NCBI GenBank assembly: GCA_036802685.1
Contig: DAIRVS010000002.1
Location: 23,846-87,845, forward strand
DNA length: 64,000 bases
Direction: 5' to 3'
Origin: HGW-17 sp938004375
GTDB lineage: Bacteria > Myxococcota_A > Polyangia > HGW-17
The translations under genes were made by a program, and so were the position numbers. The notes beneath the pieces were generated by a model. The model worked only from the letters and a program-made list of their open reading frames with translations. It did no database searches and was not told where the DNA came from. This document shows positions 42,847 to 48,910 of this stretch, one piece after another; position 1 is the stretch's first letter; each line of letters starts with the position of its first letter.

Positions 42847-43214
42847 TTGACTGTCTCCAGCAGGGTGCTGACGCAGGACACCAGCTCCTTGGGATGGGCG
42901 GGCTTGGTCAGGTAATAGTCGGCTCCCTGCCGCAGACCCCAGTACTTGTTGGTCTGCTCCTTGAGCGAGGTCAGGATGATGATGCCGATGTGGGAGAGGG
43001 AGGCCGTGTTCTTCATCTGGCGGGAGATCTCGAAGCCCCCCATCTGGGGCATGAGGATGTCCAGGATGACCAGGTCCGGCTTGAGGGTCTGGATCTTGTC
43101 CCAGGCGTCACGGCCGTCGTCGGCGTGCAGGATCCGATGACCCAGGGGCTCGAGCACGGCGGAGATCGCCTTGCGGGAGGTCGCGCTGTCGTCGGCAATG
43201 AGAATCGTCGCCAT
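42843..43214 (-). CDS. CheY-like single-domain response regulator
   Basis: 123 residues. The acidic pocket is ADDS, the phospho-acceptor Asp lies in LVILDILMPQMGG, and Thr and Lys are in IILTSL and TKPAHP. It has no output domain, so it acts as a CheY/PilG/PilH-type messenger for the kinase in the same operon. ATG 43212-43214 is preferred; an in-frame upstream ATG lacks support. It overlaps cheW by four bases. Confidence 0.94.
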   Translation of the reverse strand: MATILIADDSATSRKAISAVLEPLGHRILHADDGRDAWDKIQTLKPDLVILDILMPQMGGFEISRQMKNTASLSHIGIIILTSLKEQTNKYWGLRQGADYYLTKPAHPKELVSCVSTLLETVK

Positions 43215-43245
43215 GATCACACCTGTCCTGCTTCTCGTCACCCGT

Positions 43246-44649
43246 TCACACCGCTACGGGAGACACCTTCTTGCGGATGAGTTTGGCCGACAGCAACCGG
43301 TACAGGAGCTTGGTTACGTCGAACGAGCTCATGCGGCTCTGCCGGATGATGTCCCGGACCGTGTTCCGCCCGTTCACGAGTTCGAGCACGGTCAACTCCT
43401 CGCGGACGAGGCGGGCGCGGCCCACCTGGTTGATCGCGTCGTCGTTGCGCAGCAGGACGAGCTCGAAGTCGTCGATCTCCTGCTCGATCAGGTGCCAGTC
43501 GTCCACGCGGCGGAACCCCTCGAGCAGGATCGCGTCCACGGAGAGATCCAACCCCGCCTCCTCGGCGATGGCGGGCAGATCCCGGGTGGAAACGAAGGTG
43601 AACTTCCCGGTGCGCCAGGTCAGCAGTTCGTAGCAGATCTCGCGGGTCTGCTTGGCCATGGCGGTCTTGACCTGCTCGAGTTGGAGACGTCCGCTCTTCA
43701 CGAGCTGGAGGCCCAGCAGATGGCTGCGCGGAGGCAGCCCGGCGATGAACTCGTCGAGCTCCTCCTTGGTCATCAATTCCAGTTCGATGATGTAGCGTCC
43801 CAGAAGGTACTCGTCCGAGATGCCCGCGGCGGCGGCCATGACCACCTGCCCGCCCTTGAAGAAAACGTCCACCTTGGCGGCGTTCTTGCTCATGGTGAGA
43901 ATGCCGGCCTGCTTCTGGCTGGCCAGGATGGTGAGCACCTCACCGGTGGGGATCACCGAGAGCGTGCCCGAGAGGGAGACCTCGCCGGACATCAGATCGG
44001 GGACGGTGGTGCGCAGCTCCCCGATGCAGCCCTCGAGGAAACCGTTCGTGAGCGTGTTCTTGATGCTCTCGACCAGCGTCTGCGTGTCGGAGACCGCGCC
44101 CGCGAGCTCGGGGGCCGAGATCAGGTTGCTGGCGACCGCCCGGGAAATGGAGCCCCGCAACTTGGACAGGGCCTCCTTCCAGGCCTGCTGCTCGCGATCG
44201 GCGTCGTCCTGCAGCTCCTCGGGCTGCTGCACCGCCGGCTTGGCCTGCGGGACCGCGGTCGGATCCTCGTTCTCCCTGAACTTCTCGATCGCATGGGTGA
44301 CCACCGCGGTGATCGCCTCGGGCGAAAAGGGCTTGGTGATGTAATCCACGATCCCCATCACCTTGACGAACCGCTCACCGACCTGCTCTCCCTTGGCGCT
44401 CATCAAGACGACCGGGATCGACTTCAACTCTTCGTCCTGGCTCAACTCCTTGCATACCTGGTACCCGTTCATCTTGGGCATGACGAAGTCCAGCAGGATG
44501 AGATCCGGCTTCAGTTGCTTCGCGAGCGCCACGCCGGTCTCGCCGTCCTGGGTGGTCTGCACCTTGAACCCTGCCTTGGTCAGCACGAGCTCGACGACCT
44601 TGATGATGGTGGGGCTGTCATCGATGACGAGGATCAGTTCGGATGCCAT
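43246..44649 (-). CDS. Response regulator with DUF4388 (PatA-like) output
   Basis: 467 residues. A receiver domain (IDDSPTIIK, LLDFVMPKMNG, SAKG, TKPFSPE) occupies residues 1-125. A helical linker and a DUF4388 domain follow (SLSGTLSVIPTGEVLTILAS, KQAGILTMSKNAAKVDVFFK), then a C-terminal region with a winged-helix-like tail (VRDIIRQSRMSSFDVTKLLY). DUF4388 is found in cyanobacterial PatA and in many myxobacterial regulators, where it mediates protein contacts. It lies 31 bases upstream of the CheY gene. Confidence 0.9.
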   Translation of the reverse strand: MASELILVIDDSPTIIKVVELVLTKAGFKVQTTQDGETGVALAKQLKPDLILLDFVMPKMNGYQVCKELSQDEELKSIPVVLMSAKGEQVGERFVKVMGIVDYITKPFSPEAITAVVTHAIEKFRENEDPTAVPQAKPAVQQPEELQDDADREQQAWKEALSKLRGSISRAVASNLISAPELAGAVSDTQTLVESIKNTLTNGFLEGCIGELRTTVPDLMSGEVSLSGTLSVIPTGEVLTILASQKQAGILTMSKNAAKVDVFFKGGQVVMAAAAGISDEYLLGRYIIELELMTKEELDEFIAGLPPRSHLLGLQLVKSGRLQLEQVKTAMAKQTREICYELLTWRTGKFTFVSTRDLPAIAEEAGLDLSVDAILLEGFRRVDDWHLIEQEIDDFELVLLRNDDAINQVGRARLVREELTVLELVNGRNTVRDIIRQSRMSSFDVTKLLYRLLSAKLIRKKVSPVAV

Positions 44650-44666
44650 GACTCTACCTTATCGGT

Positions 44667-47600
44667 CTACTTCAGCCGTTCGACGATCTGGGCGACGTTC
44701 CTGTATTTCGGGTCCCACAGCAGGACCTTGCGGTAGAAATACAGCGCCTCCGGCTTGTCTTTGAGGTTCTCGTAGAGCTGGCCCAGTTCGAAATACAGGT
44801 CCATCTCTTCATCCTTGGTGATGTCCTGACAATGCAGGCTCTTCTTGTATTCGGTGGCGGCCTCGGAGAACTTGCCCGTCTCCATCAAGCAACGGGCGAC
44901 CATCATGTGTGCCTTGATCTCCAGTTTGGGCTCCTCCATGGCCAACTTGAACTCGTCGCGGGCCTGGTCGTAGAGTCCCATCTCCTTGTAGGCCACGCCG
45001 AGCTCGAAGTGGGTGAGCGCGTCCCCCTCGGGCACCTGCGTCTCCAGCCGCACCCCCTGGCTGGCGCCCGCTCCGGCCGGGGCAGCCGCCACCGGATGCT
45101 CTTCCTGGAGATCGTTGAGGTTCAACCCCGACAGGTTGGTGACGACCTCCTCGTCGAAGTCCAGGGAGATGCCGCCCTCCGAATCCGGGAAGGGGAAGCC
45201 GTCATCCTGTTGTCCGAGGGCCTCGAACCCGTCCGGGACCTCGTCGGCGAAGGGCTGATCGAAGGTCGGCCCCGGTTCCGGTGCCCCGGAATGAAGGCCG
45301 GCGGGGGCCGGCTCCGGCGCCTGATCCGCGACGACGGGCGTCTGGAGTTCCTCCTCCACGTCCTCCCCGGCCGCCTGGCGGACCGCACGGATCTTGGCCC
45401 TGACCGCCGCCAGAGGAAAGCGCGCGACCAGCTCCTCGAGCATCTCGAGGGCGTCCTGGAACAACTCGGTCTCGAGGAAGAAGTCCACCTCCGCGAAGGC
45501 CTCGGTGACCTCCTCGGGGAGCTCGACCTCAGGCTCGGGTCCCGCGGACGGAACAACGGCCGCGACGGGTTCCCGGACCCCGGAGGGCTCCGAGATCCCG
45601 GAAGGATCACCGACGTCGTCCGAGAAGACGTTGGCGATCTGATCCTCGAGGCTCAGGAGCTCCATGACGTGGTCCATCGTCGGTTCAAACGATGGACCAC
45701 GCTCGCCACTCGGGCGCAACACAGAGGACCGCTGCACTTCCGGTCGGACGGCGGTGGGGTCGTCCGACCCGAGGGAGAAGAAGTCCTGGTCCATCGGGGG
45801 CGGCGTCATCTCGAAGGGGCTCTCGGCCTCGTCCGGGTTCCTCAATGGCGGCGGCGGCTCTGATACGGGCGCGACGAGATCCGCCAGACGGATCTCCTCC
45901 GAAGAGAGCTCCTGGATGCGGATGAAGCTCTGACTGGCCTCCTTGAAGGCCTCGAGCTCGTCGAGCTCGCTGAGCTTGTTCTGGAAGTGCCGGTCGGAGA
46001 ACGGCGCGGGATCGGACACCTGGCTGTCCATCATGTCGAACCCGGCGGGCTCCGACTGGCGGGAGGCCGAGCGCACCTCGGGCACCATCGGGAGCGGAGC
46101 CGCCGGCGCTTCGTCTTCCGCCCCGGTGACATCCTCGTCGATCTCCGGGTTCAGACCCTTGAGCGCGTCGAGCATGGCGGCGAGATCGAGATCCTCGTCG
46201 TCGATCTCGTGCACCCCCGCGGAGGCCTCCCGACTGCGCACCGCCTGCTCGAGCTCCTCGTCGCTGTGGATGGGCTCCACAGCCTCGGCGAACGTGAGCG
46301 GCTGCTCGACGAGCTCCTCGGAGGGGAGATCGGATTCGATGGACTCGATCTCCCGCAGGATGTTGAAGAGATCGTCATCCGCGGCGACCGGGGCCGTGGA
46401 CCTGGCGGATAGGATGCGGACGGCCCCCGGGTGGCCCGGGGAGACCAGGAGCATCTCCTGAGCGATCTCCTGGGCCTTGGCGGGATCCCCCTTCTCCCAG
46501 ACGGCGGCGAGCTTCTCCATGACGGCCAGCGCCTCGTCCTTCTTGCCCAGGCGCATGTACACGTTCTTCTCCAGTTCGAGCACCGACATGGCCTGGCGCG
46601 CGCCGATCTGGCCGATCAACTCGAGGGCCTGGTCATACAGGCTGAACTTGAAGAACGCGGTGGCCTCCTCGAGCTTCTTGACGTCCTCGCCGGTGACGAT
46701 CTGAGCCCGCTCCTCCTCCTCGATGTCATTGAGATCCTCGATCTCCTCGAGCTCGTCGAGAGAGATCTCCTCGACGGGTTCGCTGAAGTCGCGGCCACCC
46801 CGATGGGCGGAGGGGGCCTTCTTCGCTCCGGAGACGGCCTCCGCGGGGGCCGGGGCCGCCATGGGAGCGGGTTTCTTGCGTCCCAACGCGATGAGGGTCT
46901 CTTCGTCCTGGGGCAGGATCTCGAGGATCCGCTCGAGCACGGCCTCGCTCTCGGAGATCTTGCCCTGCTCGCGGTAGATGCGGGCGAGCTCGCGGTACAC
47001 GTTGACCGCGCTGTCCTGCTTGGACAACTGGAGGAACATGCGGGCCAGCAACTGGAGCAACTGGGGGTCCGAGGGATTGCTCTGGAGGAAACGCAGCAGG
47101 AGCTTGAGCACCTGCTTGAGCTTCTCCTCGGGCGCCCGGGCCCGCAGGTAGGCCTCGGCCAGCTTGCGGGTGTTCTCCTGGTCGTCGGGATCGTGGAACA
47201 TCAGGCGCTCGGCGACCCGGATGAAGTCGGTGGGATCCCCCTCGCGCTCGAGCTGGGAGGTCACCTTGCGGAGCTCGGCGGCGGCCTCGGACTTGCGCCC
47301 CAGCCGGGACAGCGTCTCGGCCAGGTGGGCCCGGTAGGTCCAAGAGGTGGGATCGAGGTCTGCCATGCGCTGCAGCGTCGCCAGCATCGCGTCGATGTTG
47401 CCGGCGGCCTCCTGGATCTTGGAGAGCCGGTCGAGTTGATGGATGGCGTCGGGGAGGAAGTTGGTCGCCGCGTACACCTCGGCGAGCTTGAGATACACCT
47501 CCTCGATGTTCGCGTCGAGGGTCTGGATCTGCCGCAGGATGGCCAGCGCCTTGGAGTAGAACCCCTGGGCGAAGAAGTCGTCGGAGAGCCGCAGGTAGGT

Positions 47601-47780
47601 CGTGATCGCCCCCCGGGTGTCCCCGGCGCGCACCTGGATGTCGCCGATCTTCTTCCAGACGCGCATGTCGGACGGATCCGCGTCGACGATCTTCTGGAAT
47701 TCCTTGATTGCCTTGTCGAACTGGCCCTTCTGGAGATATTTCTGTGCCGAGTTGGAAATCTTTTCCTTGTCGATGGGCAC
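44667..47780 (-). CDS. Large TPR scaffold protein of the chemosensory operon
   Basis: 1037 residues. TPR helices occupy about 1-300 (YLQKGQFDKAIKEFQKIVDA, FYSKALAILRQIQTLD), with further repeats at about 375-450 and at the C-terminus (DPKYRNVAQIVERL). Between them lies a ~500-residue acidic, low-complexity region rich in Glu, Asp, Pro and Ser. It lacks a signal peptide or membrane helix, so it is cytoplasmic. Such proteins accompany Roadblock and DUF4388 genes in myxobacterial-type motility clusters and probably organise the signalling complex. No enzymatic motif was seen. Confidence 0.85.
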   Translation of the reverse strand: MPIDKEKISNSAQKYLQKGQFDKAIKEFQKIVDADPSDMRVWKKIGDIQVRAGDTRGAITTYLRLSDDFFAQGFYSKALAILRQIQTLDANIEEVYLKLAEVYAATNFLPDAIHQLDRLSKIQEAAGNIDAMLATLQRMADLDPTSWTYRAHLAETLSRLGRKSEAAAELRKVTSQLEREGDPTDFIRVAERLMFHDPDDQENTRKLAEAYLRARAPEEKLKQVLKLLLRFLQSNPSDPQLLQLLARMFLQLSKQDSAVNVYRELARIYREQGKISESEAVLERILEILPQDEETLIALGRKKPAPMAAPAPAEAVSGAKKAPSAHRGGRDFSEPVEEISLDELEEIEDLNDIEEEERAQIVTGEDVKKLEEATAFFKFSLYDQALELIGQIGARQAMSVLELEKNVYMRLGKKDEALAVMEKLAAVWEKGDPAKAQEIAQEMLLVSPGHPGAVRILSARSTAPVAADDDLFNILREIESIESDLPSEELVEQPLTFAEAVEPIHSDEELEQAVRSREASAGVHEIDDEDLDLAAMLDALKGLNPEIDEDVTGAEDEAPAAPLPMVPEVRSASRQSEPAGFDMMDSQVSDPAPFSDRHFQNKLSELDELEAFKEASQSFIRIQELSSEEIRLADLVAPVSEPPPPLRNPDEAESPFEMTPPPMDQDFFSLGSDDPTAVRPEVQRSSVLRPSGERGPSFEPTMDHVMELLSLEDQIANVFSDDVGDPSGISEPSGVREPVAAVVPSAGPEPEVELPEEVTEAFAEVDFFLETELFQDALEMLEELVARFPLAAVRAKIRAVRQAAGEDVEEELQTPVVADQAPEPAPAGLHSGAPEPGPTFDQPFADEVPDGFEALGQQDDGFPFPDSEGGISLDFDEEVVTNLSGLNLNDLQEEHPVAAAPAGAGASQGVRLETQVPEGDALTHFELGVAYKEMGLYDQARDEFKLAMEEPKLEIKAHMMVARCLMETGKFSEAATEYKKSLHCQDITKDEEMDLYFELGQLYENLKDKPEALYFYRKVLLWDPKYRNVAQIVERLK

Positions 47781-47792
47781 GGGATACTCCTA

Positions 47793-48143
47793 TTAGAAAA
47801 ATTCGACGAACCTGGGCGCCGCCAGCCGCATCAGGAACCGGGCCTTGCCGAAGTTGCCGTCCGGCTTGCACGCGACGATGAGGAAATAGTCCTTGTTCAC
47901 CACCCGGAACAGCAGCAGCAGCTCGCGGGTGCGGACCATCATTTCTTCGAACTCCCCCACTTCCAGAATGGAGGCCTGGCGCTTCACGTTGGTCATCAAC
48001 TGGGAGAATTCGATGCCAAGTGTCTGGATGTCCAGATCGCCGACGACGTGGTGATCGACCTCGATGCCGTCAAAATCCATGAGGAGCGCCGCACGCGCGC
48101 CTTCCACGCCTTCGACCAGTTTCTGCAGATGTTCCTTGAACAT
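47793..48143 (-). CDS. Roadblock/LC7 (MglB-like) domain protein
   Basis: 116 residues of one Roadblock fold (LVEGVEGARAALLMDFDGIE at the N-terminus, then LLLLFRVVNKDYFLIVACKP). These proteins regulate small Ras-like GTPases; MglB is the polarity GAP of Myxococcus. No MglA-type GTPase is in the window. GGAGG lies six bases before ATG 48141-48143. It is the first gene of the chemosensory operon, 12 bases before the TPR protein. Confidence 0.9.
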   Translation of the reverse strand: MFKEHLQKLVEGVEGARAALLMDFDGIEVDHHVVGDLDIQTLGIEFSQLMTNVKRQASILEVGEFEEMMVRTRELLLLFRVVNKDYFLIVACKPDGNFGKARFLMRLAAPRFVEFF

Positions 48144-48162
48144 GAATGCCTCCAGTCGGCCA

Positions 48163-48191
48163 ATCCTACGCGCGACCATGTATATGGTCAA
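48163..48191 (-). promoter_or_regulatory. Predicted sigma-70-type promoter of the chemosensory operon
   Basis: On the minus strand, TTGACC (48186-48191) and TAGGAT (48163-48168) are separated by exactly 17 bases. Transcription would start near 48156, leaving a short leader containing GGAGG before the Roadblock ATG. Confidence 0.6.
48174..48189. promoter_or_regulatory. Palindromic operator candidate overlapping the promoter
   Basis: GACCATGTATATGGTC is a 16-base palindrome with one mismatched pair. It covers the spacer and most of the -35 element of the chemosensory operon promoter, a usual repressor position. No regulator is identified. Confidence 0.5.
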
Positions 48192-48225
48192 GCTGACAAT
48201 CAGTTTTCTTCGTGAAAAGATCAGC

Positions 48226-48254
48226 TTGCATTGCCAGTCGTTTTGTGACATAAA
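48226..48254 (+). promoter_or_regulatory. Weak candidate promoter for rpmH-rnpA
   Basis: TTGCAT (48226-48231) and CATAAA (48249-48254) with 17 bases between them. Match quality is moderate. It would give an rpmH leader of about 95 bases. Confidence 0.35.
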
Positions 48255-48288
48255 GCTGAACCCTGCCGGGGGTGAACGCCGCGCACGT

Positions 48289-48309
48289 GGAGTTCACAGT
48301 GCGAACTCC
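48289..48309 (+). repeat. Inverted repeat in the rpmH leader
   Basis: GGAGTTC-ACAGTGC-GAACTCC, perfect seven-base arms and a seven-base loop, ends 45 bases before the rpmH ATG. It may be an RNA hairpin or an operator. No T-tract follows it. Confidence 0.6.
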
Positions 48310-48354
48310 CAGATCTCCCGCAGGACGATTTCACTGATTATTTGAGGTATTGTC

Positions 48355-48504
48355 ATGAAGAGACCCTATCAGCCCCACAAGATCTCCCGTCTGCGCACCC
48401 ATGGCTTCCGCGCCCGCATGGCCACCGCCGATGGCCGCAAGGTCCTCGCCCGCCGCCGCGCCAAGGGCCGCAAGCGCCTGACCGTGTCCGTGCACCAGAA
48501 GTAA
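48355..48504 (+). CDS. rpmH: 50S ribosomal protein L34 (bL34)
   Basis: 49 residues, MKRPYQPHKISRLRTHGFRA at the N-terminus and a very basic remainder (KRLTVSVHQK at the end). L34 is one of the smallest ribosomal proteins and almost always precedes rnpA. GAGG lies about eight bases before the ATG. Length and sequence are standard. Confidence 0.97.
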   Translation: MKRPYQPHKISRLRTHGFRARMATADGRKVLARRRAKGRKRLTVSVHQK

Positions 48505-48526
48505 CCGTCATCGGTGATCCTCCACA

Positions 48527-48910
48527 TTGACCTCCGCGAGCCCGACCCCGAGAGCCGCCCGGCTTGCCTTCCCGAAGTCGGTCCGGCTGCTGCGCCGGGC
48601 TGAGTTCCTGTCCGTCCAGGGTTCGCGGCACCGGTTCGTCGCCCGCGCCATGGCCTTTCTCCTCCGACCGAACGATCTGGGGCACTTCCGCGTGGGCTTC
48701 ACCGTCTCCCGCAAGCACGGGAGCGCGGTGGAGCGGAACCGCGTCCGGCGCCGGCTCCGGGAGGCCGTGCGACGCTCCCTTCCCCTCCTCTCTCCTTTTC
48801 CCATGGACGCCGTGGTGCTGCCCCGGGAGGGCGTGGGCGAGGCCTCCTTCGACGTCCTGCTCGACGACGTCGCCCGCCTGGTACGGCATCTCCGGGAGCG
48901 GTCGACTTGA
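48527..48910 (+). CDS. rnpA: Ribonuclease P protein component
   Basis: 127 residues. The RNR signature is ERNRVRRRLREAVR, with FLLRPNDLGHFRVGFTVSRK before it. It binds the catalytic RNase P RNA and helps trim tRNA 5' ends. The TTG start at 48527 is the only reasonable start after the in-frame TGA at 48515. It follows rpmH by 22 bases, and its TGA overlaps the TTG of yidD. Confidence 0.95.
   Translation: MTSASPTPRAARLAFPKSVRLLRRAEFLSVQGSRHRFVARAMAFLLRPNDLGHFRVGFTVSRKHGSAVERNRVRRRLREAVRRSLPLLSPFPMDAVVLPREGVGEASFDVLLDDVARLVRHLRERST

Noticed and set aside
48144..48354. Possible replication origin next to rpmH
   Set aside because: The region lacks TTATCCACA-type DnaA boxes and an AT-rich unwinding stretch, and dnaA/dnaN are absent.
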